A stretch of 64,000 bases of DNA. It comes from Chrysaora quinquecirrha. Its lineage: Eukaryota; Cnidaria; Scyphozoa; Semaeostomeae; Pelagiidae. The stretch is from contig JACTAT010000059.1 in the NCBI GenBank assembly GCA_014526335.1, positions 483,196 to 547,195 of the forward strand, read 5' to 3'. A program made the position numbers and the translations under genes. Below the pieces are notes generated by a model. It was not told where the DNA came from. It was given only the letters and a program-made list of their open reading frames with translations, and made no database searches. This document shows, one piece after another, positions 33,752-45,300 of this stretch (position 1 is the stretch's first letter; every line of letters begins with the position of its first letter).

Positions 33752-36133
33752 TGTCAATAACAATGAAGTAAATGATGAAGTTTTTGTGTAAATGCAGAAG
33801 ATCCAATGGTCAATGGTCTAATCTGAAAATCCAGTCAAACTCAATTCAATGATGGTATTCAGGTTTTGAAGTAATGTATAGTAAATATATTCACTCATTT
33901 TCGAGTGCATTTCTTAAGACCCTGGCCAAACGATCAAACATTGTTGGTCAAGTATATTAAATTTTCTTTACAGTAAATGTTTTACCGTTTGGCCACGTCC
34001 AAAGACATTGCTGTCAAACATTTTTGAACAACGAAGCTATTGCTAATGCGCAAGCACGAACACTTGTTGCTAAGAAATGTTGCTGGGTGCCGAAATTTTG
34101 CAAGCAGTTGCAGTTTGTCCAAAACAAAACAAGTTTCTGACAAACAATGTTGGAAAGACGGCCAAACGACCAAACATTGCTTGACAAGCAAAGTAAGCAA
34201 AACTTGTTTGTTTGACGAGCAACGTGGCCAAACGGCTGACAATATGCTTGACAAGCGAACCTATGACCGTTTTTCTGTCAAAACACAGAAATAAGCATCA
34301 AGCTTTGGAAGGCATTGTAGTGCCTTTGCCAGACGTTCAAACATTGTTGGTCACACGAAACATACGAAACTCGCTTGTTAGGCAAAACATTACTGATCAA
34401 ACGTTCTTTGTTTGTTATGTCTAGCAAGACGTGCCTTGAAACAATTTTGATAGCATCTTGAAGCAAATTTTCCTCACTTTTGCCTTGTTTGAACTGCAAA
34501 TTTCAAATGTTTGGTCCTTTGGCCAGCGCAAAAAGAGTTCCCTGTTTAATGTCACATGTAGAAATTTAGTTGGCCACACAAATGTAGATATTTTGGTGAC
34601 CTTAGATCGTATAGTGTCTGTTCAGATAGCTACAGTTTTCTCGTACAGTAACAGTACTATTTCATCTTTATTGTTGTGTGTCTTTCAAATACCGGGCTAC
34701 AAATGATCGCTTGTTTGCTGCAGTCAGTCGGTTCCTTTCTTTCCATTCATATGTTTGTGTGTAGATGTGCACTGTAAATATTTTTTTGTATGTAGTCTTT
34801 ATTTTTCTTAGCTTTATCAAGTGCGTTACAATTTGGAACAAACCCCTTACCTAGACTCACTACACGAGTCTCTAGTTTACGCTCCCCTTATTTTGATTTG
34901 TCACTCCACACTGAGCGATTGTAGAAAACAACAACAACAACATCGAGTGAAGCAGTGAGACTTAGGGAGTGAGTCTACCCCTTACCCCTTACTTAATTGT
35001 TGATGAGGCCGCTTCTAGGCCACAACATAGGTTATAGGTTAATACAGTATCTTCGGACTTATCAAGTCATATTATACGTCATTTCTCTTCTCCTATTCTT
35101 GGGTTTATTGCCTTCACCACGGCTTTTAGCCACTTCATTTGTTTACAACCAGCAAACTCCCATGGGTCTACATCATCCAAAAGAGTCGACATTTCTCATA
35201 AACTCTCACTCATTCCATTTGTCGCTCGAGCAACTGACCTTCCGTATTTCCTGAGATATCTGAATATCCAGTTCTTATGTAAATGTTACATTCTTCATTT
35301 ACTTCGTTGAATTGTATTTGCAGTCAATAGTTCAATGTAAATAATTTTAATGCACCAAATGTATAAATCACAACATATCTTTGAAGAGTTTTAAATCAGA
35401 GTGGAGGAAATAATGAAAAAATATGTATAACGCATAAATTTCTTTGGAAACTCTTAGTACTGTATATCTGCAGTGAGATCCAACTTTAGCCTTACGTAGA
35501 TTACCTTTACTTGTGCAGCTATTGTGTTTTTAAGGTGAAGGTGTAGGGAAAGAGGCGTGTTAGCGACGTAGCTGAGGTATAGAAATAGACAAACTTATGA
35601 GGCTTTGACCCCGACGCTATGCCAAGTCTTGGGTTCGAGTTTTGGGTTGGTTACGTGCAAGCCGGATTTGATCACGAAGACACAACATCTTGTTTTCGTC
35701 TCGGTAAGTGCCTGTTTCTTATCAACCCGGGTTTCGATACTCTTTTTCGAGAAAATAACCTTAAATCTTTCTTTTATTCAGTCATATTGAGAAATAAACA
35801 CATTAAGAAAGTACTCTTATTTAACCATAATTTCGTTCTTTAATTTCAGTTCACACTGAGTACAGCGCCAATCATCAATTTCTTCGTTAGATCAAAGATC
35901 TTGAACAAAAATTATCTCTGAAGCTATCGTTGACCAAAGTCGAAGGGATGCTTTGTTATTTACATGAGAGTGCTCACTTTCAAAGCAGAAGTATGCATTC
36001 TAGTTGAACAAACTCCGATTTTCAGGTATGTTTTGAATACCAAAATATCTGCAACAGAATTCGGCTCTTGCACTAACGTGTGTCCAGCTTCATAATCCAT
36101 GCGTTGCTCCCGAATTAAAGGTCCTTAATCTTT
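33752..36133. other. PRDM14 3' flank and intergenic region
   Basis: Convergent space between PRDM14 and the BOD1L1-like gene, so it should contain the 3' UTRs of both. A palindrome-bearing repeat fills about 33905-34520. A weak SINE-like B-box (GGTTCGAGTTT, about 35631) is present. Nothing else is supported. Confidence 0.45.
33905..34520. repeat. Dispersed palindrome-containing repeat, copy 2
   Basis: The stretch is rich in GGCCAAACGACCAAACATTG-type words in both orientations, with the palindrome TTGCTTGACAAGCAA at 34177-34191. Several internal inverted copies suggest a foldback or nested arrangement. It is the longest of the three loci carrying this motif. Confidence 0.5.
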
Positions 36134-39038
36134 CTACTTGCTATCAGAAGGCGAGTAGCATCGTTTGGGTTTGATTTGTCTTCGGGTACGCCTTGTATCT
36201 TTTTCTTTGTATTCGGTCATTGAATCAGACGCACTGCTCTCATTATCTACAGACGTTTGCCTAGAGACTCCAGTTTTAAAGAGCGCCAGTTCATCTTGCT
36301 TTTTCATTCTGCTTCTTCCTCTACTTCTCTCCACTGAATCATCAACCGAGGATGCATCAGATCGCATCTCTGAGTCAGATTTGCTAGCTTCCACCTTTTT
36401 ATCAGTTGTTTTCTTTGGTCTTCCTCTTCCTCTTTTGACTTTCAAATCACTAGCACAAGAACCATCCTCAGTATGCATTTCTTCTACTTCCTTATCAACA
36501 CTGATACCTTCTGAAGGCCCAGACTCTGTTAATTTTGCTGTTTTACTTTTTTGAGATCATCCTCAGACTCAGAGATAAGCCTTTTCCGTCTTCTGACTCT
36601 GCGTTGGCCCACTCGATGGCTAGAATCTGAACTCAAATCAACATCAGTCACATTTTCATTTTCAGTAGTCTCTGCTGCAACTTCGTGACACGCCTGCGTT
36701 TCTTCCTTTTGGACTTCATCTTCTATTTCTTCGTTGTGTATATCTGTAGAAGGTTCGGGATCTTTCCTTGCGGAGCTTTCATTATCGTCAGACGTTTTTG
36801 AAGCGGAATTCTCTTCTTCTTGGGAAGAAGGTGAATCTTTCTTAACGATTTCTTTGGTGTCCTCAACAGTAGAATCAATGGACCTAATTTCCTCTTCCTT
36901 CTTAACAACCAAATTATTTTGGTTCTTTTGGATCTCATTCATGTCTGTAGCATCAGAACTAGCGTGAGATTCATCTATATTTTCATCGCAAGTAGTTTTC
37001 TCACGGAATGAAATAGAACCTTCCGTTTCATCTGCTGCTGATGCTATTTGTTTGGAATCCTCACAATCAATATTTTCTTTTTCATTAGTCACCTTCTCAA
37101 TGTTAGTTGCATCTTCTGTAGGCAATGTATTTTGAACAGTTTGCATCCTTTCCCCAAGATCTTGCTCCTTGTTCGAGTTCTGTGTTAATACTCTAGTAAC
37201 GTTGATGGCATTTGTATCAGGATGTTGCATTTCTACAGATCTCTCATCCTTTTCCATTTTTAAAGGTGTAACTTCTTTGAGATCAATAGCAGTTTCTTCC
37301 TTTGACTTGTCAGGCAAAAAATCGTATACAGGACTTGAGGCATCTTCATTATCAGTTGTACTCTTCACTACATCTATTAAATCACTATCTTGTTGGTCAT
37401 CCTCACCTTTTTGGGTAATATTTTCTTTCTCTGATTTAGCTGCCACAGTATCACCTTGTCTCTCAGTATCCTCCATAGGAGCAGATTCTATTTTTAATTC
37501 TTTTTCTGATTCTGGCAAATCAATTTCAACACCTGTTGGCACTAGTTTTGATGTCACTTCAGCTTCAGCCTTAGAAGCAGAACAATGGTCCACATTCTCA
37601 TCTGAATGAATGGGCAGAGTTGACATTTCTGATTCTGGGTTCTGTTCTGTAATATCAGCGGCACTATTTTTACAGGCCTCATCCTTATCCTGTGTAGATA
37701 CATCAGTGTCAGTCTGCTCTTTACTCATTGTGGAATGCATCTCTGACGTCTCGTTCTGGGCAGATTTTGGGCCTATTTCAACATTAGCAATGACCTGAGA
37801 TTGGCTGGAATTAGAAACATCAGTCATTTCAACATCCATTGTACTAACTGAGATACTTGCAGAATGCAAAGGTTCAGACATGTTAGAGCCTCTTGATAAA
37901 TCTCCACTGACAATATTTTCCTTTTCGTTAACATAATTATTACTTGAAAGCTCATTTTTATGGCAGCCATAGCTTTTTCTATCTTCAAAGTTGCTTGGGT
38001 CTTTTATGGAAGTAACCCTTGATTTTGTTTGAAGGTCAGCTAGTTCTTTGTCAGTAAACAAAGGCCTTGGTAAGGTTGGACCTTGGACATCTTTGTCCTT
38101 TGACTGAGGATGAGACAGAGGGACACAAGCACCAGTACTTGTTGGTTGTGATTTAAATTTGTAAGCCTGAGAGCTGGAAGAAGTTGAAGTTGATGCAGAT
38201 GTTTTATTTGAGTCAAAATTTTCACTCGTTGTACCAGGAGCAGGTTCCTCTTTTCTCTCTATCCCAAGATGTTTATCAACTTCAGGACCAATTCTCTCTG
38301 CAAAGCTTTCCGTTTTACTTGACAGAATTTGATCAATGAGTCTGTCAATACCATTCAGCAAGACCTCTGACCTGGGAAGACAAATAATTTGTTGTCAAAT
38401 TAAAATTTTAATCCCTATAGAATAGGAATGAGTTAGTTTATCCTCTTTCAGTCGCAACCTGAACCCCACGATGCCCCTGATACCAACCTATTCATGTTTG
38501 CTCTCAGACTATCCCTAACACTGTTCTTGGATAATTTTTCTGTCCACTGGTATTTAGAAAGGAATGATGCCACATGATTCTCGACTCTCTGCTTTAATAT
38601 TCTGTATGACTCCTGTGAAAAAAGATAACACTCAACGTCTTGCAATAATTAAAGAGTAAAAACAGTAAACATAAAATCCCTCGATAGAAATATTGCTTTT
38701 GCTGAAGAAATTACTTTTGACAAGATCATCTATCAAACGAAAATTGTCATTAAATGTTAGAAAGACAGCTAAGATGATGGAAGGAAAGCAGAATTAGAAG
38801 TTGTCAGGCGATTTCCAAGGTAGGTATCCTTCCATTCTATGATGGCCTAAATGGTATAGGCCTATTGAAAAATTAGGCTAATGTAATTGTTTACCATATT
38901 TTCTAATTCTTCCAAGCATTCTTTTCGAAATTTATCAAACATGCCTTGAGATTTTAAGTTACTAACGACTTCTTCTGCTACTTTTGCAGGATCTTCCTCA
39001 GTTTTGCTTCCACACGCAGCTGCAGCTTTGTCCGCCAT
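36134..39038 (-). CDS. BOD1L1: BOD1L1-like protein (Shg1/BOD1 domain), with a frameshift near the C-terminus
   Basis: Three exons on the minus strand: 39038-38895, 38612-38488 and 38371 leftwards. The first 125 or so residues form the Shg1/BOD1 domain (SQGMFDKFRKECLEELENM, ILKQRVENHVASFLS, ANMNRSEVLLNGIDRLID). A long acidic, serine-rich, low-complexity region follows. As written the frame stops at 36529-36531 after 703 residues. A six-A run (T6 at 36547-36552) then separates it from another open frame that runs to a stop at 36134-36136 and holds an AT-hook-like RGRGRPKK and a basic RRTRRQIKPKR tail. One missing base in the run would join both into about 835 residues. BOD1 family proteins act in chromosome biorientation, and BOD1L1 protects stalled replication forks. 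The vertebrate protein is far longer (about 3,000 residues). Confidence 0.8.
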
Positions 39039-39392
39039 TATTCAACAAAACCTTAATTGTTAAAAAGATCTTAAGTATGCACTGTTTTCAGAAAACTCTG
39101 TCATTGGCTGAATGACAATAAATTCTAAATTGGAAGCATGCTATCCATCATCAATTTGGCAGCTCGAGAAGAAAGGTAATGGAATTATGGCCGCCCTGGA
39201 AAGTAAGTGAACAGCATATTCGGAATAAATCGACCTGGAAATACTTGCTTAGAGTTAAAGAAAAGTTAACTTTGAAGTGATTTTTGTCATGAAATCAAGC
39301 TCTATGGGCAAAATTTAGGATAAACATCTCATTAATGTAACATTTAGCTCGCAAACACAAGGCCTAAACAGGAGAAAAAAAGAAGAAAAAAG
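39039..39392. promoter_or_regulatory. Shared divergent promoter region of BOD1L1-like gene and SUFU
   Basis: Only 354 bp separate the two start codons, which point away from each other, so both promoters and 5' UTRs must fit here unless untranslated first exons lie elsewhere. No TATA box or specific operator can be assigned by eye. Confidence 0.6.
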
Positions 39393-42300
39393 ATGAATGA
39401 CCATCCTCCTGGATTACGGCCAGGAACTGGATCTCCGATACCACCTGGCTTGCAAGCCATTTACAGTATTCTAAGGCGAATATACCCAGATCAACCAAAT
39501 CCACTGCAGGTTACAGCTCTTCGCAAATACTGGTAAGAAAACAAATCAAGATTTCTCTCCACAGGCACAGCTATTTTTCTTAGCACACATTTTGCAAAAG
39601 GAGAACATGATAAGGTAGCCTATTGCCTTGGTATAGGCAATCAATAGTCTTCCACATACATTTTTGAAAGATTCATGTCTTGCATTTAGCTAGCAACCAA
39701 GCAGCAAACTCTACATCGTTTTGGGAATAGGTCACCATTGAGTAGCAACCAAACAACCAATTGTAGTGACAATCTTATGAGATGGCAACTGCTCCATTGA
39801 ATAGCAAGATCACTATTTGATTGCTTAGTCACTATCTGATGGCATGCCACTGCAGCACAAACTGTGCAAAAGGGCATCAGAAATATCATTCCACTGATAT
39901 CAGCATACAAGAAAACATATGTTCAGCAGTGGCGTATCAAGGTCTAAAGTGGTGGATCTTGGAAAATTTTTTCAGACCACGCCCTTCAAAATTTTGCAAA
40001 TGCAGGGAAACACCCTTTTAGCCCCCCATGAGTTTTACAACGTTTTTGAACAAATCTCGAGGACAAAATTTTAGAAAAGTGGGGGTCTGGACCCCTATTC
40101 CCCTAGATTTCATTTTTGCATGTTTTTACAGGTTGAATGGCCCAGATCCACTTGATTATGTAACTATGTTTGCAAATCCTGGCAGCCCACATGAAGGCGT
40201 ACCAGCACATTGGCATTATGTCAGCTGTGGACTGTCTGACTTGCATGGAGATGGCAGAGTACATGAGTATGTTGAAATCTTTCCAGTCCATAATAGTGAC
40301 ACACAGTAAAAATGATATTTTGTGCAAATACCTCCTGTGCAAAATGCCATTTGAGCATTTTTTTATGCTTGCATTTACATAATTATTCCTTGTGCATACC
40401 CTATTACCTTACAAAGCATACCCTGTTTAAAAGAAAGCACACCCTGTATCAAACCTAGTCATGTATAGTCCAGGTTTGAATCCCATCTATTGTGGTATGC
40501 AACTTGTGAAAAGAGCATATGCCTTTTTGGGTAATGCCCCATACAGTAGATTTTTCCGCAATTGCCATACCACAGTAGATATGGGATTTGAACCTGGATT
40601 GCATGACCAGTTAGCCAACAGCATTTCCACTGAGCTATAAAGCCCAATAAAATAGCCAAGTAACTCTCCAAGTCATACAGCCGAAGGCTCTCCTCCCCTT
40701 TGACTTTATGTGTTTTGGCTCTCTGACCATGCAGTTCAGGTTCAAACCCCATCTATTGTGGTAAGGAAAAACCTATCCTAGTGTTTGCCATTTATGATAA
40801 CTATATTTAAATGTGTATGCTTTCAAACAGTAGGAAAGCCCCATACAGTATGTACCAATATGAAAACAAAATTGGGTACCACTGAAAATATGTCAAATCT
40901 AATGAAAAGACGCATGAGATTTTCACATTTTTGTTTGATTGGTGAATTTTATTTTTTCCTACAGTGTAACTGGTGATGATGGTCCTAGTGGGTTTGGATT
41001 TGAAATTACCTTCAGGCTTAAAAGAGAACCAGGTGATACATCTCCTCCAACATGGCCAGCTGAACTGATGCAAAGCCTGGCAAGATATGTCTTTCATTCT
41101 GGTGTGTATGCAAACGAACAGTTTATTTGATTATATTAGCACTCGTAAACTGTTAAGCATTTCCAGGAAGTTTACAGGGTCCTTTCAAACCCACTGGAAT
41201 ACCTTTGTAGGGCCTGTGTTTAAACTGTTCTTTAAATCTTTCTTAAAGCACGGCCTTTGGAAAAGGTGTTTCAATAAAATAGCAATTAAGGCTAGCAAAG
41301 TCAAATCAAATAAAAAAATCTTGACATATAAAGAAATGTAACTAATTATATTACAGTGTAAATTAAGAAAAAGAAAATAAGTTTCAAGGATGCAAGGATA
41401 TTTCCCTTTGTTCAAAGTTTTGTTTATTTGAATTCCACCTACCAACTACTAACTCTTTTCTAGATAATACTCTATGCAGTGGTGACCATGTGTCATGGCA
41501 CAGTGCTTTAGATTTGAGCCATGATTTCATTCAGCAAATGCTTATGGCAGATGACCCGCAAGTCCCTCAAATCATAACACCATTTGGATATGTTAATTTC
41601 GTGCAGGTAAGCTTATACTAGTGACACACAGTAAAAATGATATTTTGTGCAAATACCTCCTGTGCAAAATGCCATTTGAGCATTTTTTTATGCTTGCATT
41701 TACATAATTATTCCTTGTGCATACCCTATTACCTTACAAAGCATACCCTGTTTAAAAGAAAGCACGCCCTGTATCAAACCTTGTCATGTATAGTCCAGGT
41801 TTGAATCCCATCTATTGTGGTATGCAACTTGTGAAAAGAGCATACAATACAGGCCAGAAATAACTTAACCTTGTTTTCGTACGAATTCGCACTTGCGAAT
41901 TCGCACGAATTCGCACGAATTCGTGCGAAAACTTTCGAAATTCGCACATGCGAAAATCGCCAACGAAATTTGATTGCGAATTCGTATTCGAAAAAGAATT
42001 TCGTTTGCGAAATCGCTTTCGAAAAAGAGTGTGAGGATTGTGTAAGAATTTGCGAATTTCATTGCATTTTGAAATCATTTACGAAATCAAGATTGAATAA
42101 GATCGAAGCATCACACCAAGCAAACTGAAAAACAAGTTATAATTCAGTGCGGCATCGGAATGGGGAGACTGAACACGATTATTAAACGTGTTGTAACGTA
42201 ACGATTATTAAACGATTGTTGTAACGTAACATAACAACTGTATACTGATACGATTTGCAAGTCGGAGCGATTGAGCCATTGTTTTGGGTTTTGAAATATC

Positions 42301-45300
42301 CAAAACACGGCTAACTTATTATTTTCTATCGGAACCTTAATGAACTTTAGTCCGCTTTCCCTTCTTCGATGCCGAAATCATGTTGATATTGTAATGTATT
42401 TCTCCCTCGTTAAAATCATGAATTCAACACCTTTAGCAAGTTTGAGTTATCGTAAACCTGTAGGCACGATCTTTTTTTGTTTTGTCAAGCCTTATAACTT
42501 GGTTTTCTCTGCTTCATTAGCAAAGGTTACGGTGATTCTAATAGATAAAATCTCCCCCCGAATTTTGAACAGGATTATTTTGATTTAAAACGGCGTTTAA
42601 AACAGGATAAAATTGTAATTCTACATTTCTTTTTTCCATGCCCTTTTATATAAATTCTTCTGTGTTTTGATATCATTTCGCATAAGATTCTAGAGGCTTT
42701 ATTTTCGCAAACGATTAGCACGTGAGCACAAGGCATTGCGCAACAAATTCGCAGCGAAATTCGCAAAAAAACGAAGCGGAATTCGTGCGAAATTCGCAAA
42801 GAAAACACCAAATTCGTATTCGAATTCGTCTTCTTACGAATTCGCGCGAATTCGCACGAATTCGTACGAATTCGCATAGGTTAAGTTATTTATGGCCTGT
42901 ACTGTATGCCTTTTTGGGTAATGCCCCATACAGTAGATTTTTCCGCAATTGCCATACCACAGTAGATGGGATTTGAACCTGGATTGCATGACCAGTTAGC
43001 CAACAGCATTTCCACTGAGCTATAAAGCCCAATAAAATAGCCAAGTAACTCTCCAAGTCATACAGCCGAAGGCTCTCCTCCCCTTTGACTTTATGTGTTT
43101 TGGCTCTCTGACCATGCAGTTCAGGTTCAAACCCCATCTATTGTGGTAAGGAAAAACCTATCCTAGTGTTTGCCATTTATGATAACTATATTTAAATGTG
43201 TATGCTGTCAAACAGTAGGAAAGCCCCATACAGTATATACCAATATGAAAACAAAATTGGGTACCACTGAAAATATGTCAAATCTAAGGAAAGGACACAT
43301 GAGATTTTCACATTTTTGTTTGATTGGCGAATTTTATTTTTTCCTGCAGTGTAACTGGTGATGATGGTCCAAGTGGATTCGGGTTTGAAATCACCTTCAG
43401 GCTTAAAAGAGAGCCAGGTGATACATCTCCTCCAACATGGCCAGCTGAACTGATGCAAAGCCTGGCAAGATATGTCTTTCATTCTGGTGTGTATGCAAAC
43501 AAACAGTTTATTTGATTATATTAGCACTCTTAAACTGTTAAGTGTTTCCATGAAGTTTACAGGGCCCTTTCAATCCCACTGGCATACCTTTGTAGGGCCT
43601 GTGTTTAAACCGTTCTTTAATTCTTTCTTGAAGCATGGCCTTTGGAAAAGGTGTTTCAATAAAATAGCAATTAAGGCTAGCAAAGTCAAATCAAATAAAA
43701 ATATCTTGACATATAAAGAAATGTAACAAATTATATTACAACGTAAATTAAGAAAAAGAAAATAAGTTTCAAGGATGCAAGGATATTTCCCTTTGTTCAA
43801 AGTTTTGTTTATTTGAATTCCACCTACCAACTACTAACTCTTTTCTAGATAATACTCTATGCAGTGGTGACCATGTGTCATGGCACAGTGCTTTAGATTT
43901 GAGCCATGATTTCATTCAGCAAATGCTTATGGCAGATGACCCGCAAGTTCCTCAAATCATAACACCATTTGGATATGTTAATTTCGTGCAGGTAAGCTTC
44001 TCTTCAATGCAGTCATTTTAACTGTAACCTAAATCAAACAAAGTCAGACTTTTTAAGAATGTTTCCATCAACGGTATCAATGGGAACAGATCCGAAAATA
44101 GTTAAATTTGTTCAACATTTCTTAACGACTCCGTTGCGTCCCCATCTCTTACGATGTAACGGGAACATCAATTTTGATAAATAACAACAGGTTTTTTTTA
44201 TCTTTGTCAGAGAAATGCTTTAAATCTTGTTCCCATATAATGCGTTCTGAAATCAACATCTACTTGAGGATTTTCCTGTGTCTCTGTCGGTCCCATTGCT
44301 CACAATCATATAGGAACATGAACGCCGCCGTCACATCAGGAAGAGTCCCCGTCGCTTACGCCGATTTGGAAACCAGGCTTAAACGTTCGAAAGAGTACTG
44401 TTTGTGGAACTTCATTATTATTACCTTCTCAACATATAAAAGTAATCTAAATTGAACGCCCTGACATGCAGAACAATCCTGTTACATATGTTGTTTGCCC
44501 AATACAAAAAGAACAACTGGTGCTTACTGAATACTCAGGGTTTAAATGATTGTTATGCATTTTATTAACCTTGCAAAATGTTCCTGTTTCCAAAGATTGT
44601 TGGAGTTTGCACGCAAGAGCTGCAGGCAGCACAACATTGGAACGGACCAGCAGTACTTGATCTTATGAAATCAATTCCAGAGTAAGAAATCTACAGCAAT
44701 CTCTATATCCTTAAACCTGAAATGTCGCTATACTGTACAAATTAAATGTAATGTTGCTTATGTTTTTTTGTTGGCGTTTTGAAAGCTAACGCTATAGGCT
44801 AGGCGTATGTTTGAAATACTGGCACTTGTATTTTGCCACATCACGAAAGTGTCGAAAGGCAACAATTTTAGATTTAAATTTGATTAGCTTAAGCTATAGT
44901 TAAACATACTGAACATTTCACAGTACCGAGAAATTTTGACGTTTACTCAACTTTTCCCATAATGGAGCTATCTATGTGCGATGGGTCTCGCGGAAGTTCC
45001 ATCTCTCTTATCGTTCTTGAACCTCTAAATACATAGTATACTATAGTAGGTCTTAATAACATTGAAGACAGCATTAAGCTTAACCAGCTTATCATCATAT
45101 TTGATTCTGTTTGTTGCCTAACAGCTATTTTGTGACCTATTTTCTTGAATTTGAATGTTTGCTGCAATGGCATGTTCGGTAGTTTGGCAGTAGCTTTAAC
45201 CTAAGAAAACTTCTATATTTATTGTAGAACTGGTGGACAGTGGTTAGTTTCTGATATGGACAGATCCAGGAGCATTTTTGAATTAAAACCATCTTTGCAG

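Larger units (their letters stand above)
41619..43999 (+). repeat. SUFU intragenic tandem duplication, copy 2 (with insertion)
   Basis: This is the second copy of 40294-41614, carrying exon 3' (43350-43486) and exon 4' (43849-43991). It is enlarged by a 1,060 bp transposon at 41845-42904 absent from copy 1. Splice sites of both exons are intact (TGCAG and CTAG acceptors; GTGTGT and GTAAGC donors). Confidence 0.92.

Noticed and set aside
39686..39910. 74-residue minus-strand ORF in SUFU intron 1
   Set aside because: It runs antisense to the intron, built from repeated AGCAACCAA-type words, with no coding character.
40560..40760. Candidate tRNA gene (A-box and B-box present)
   Set aside because: The acceptor and anticodon stems do not pair, there are several diverged copies, and a conserved non-tRNA head is present. 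It is a SINE.
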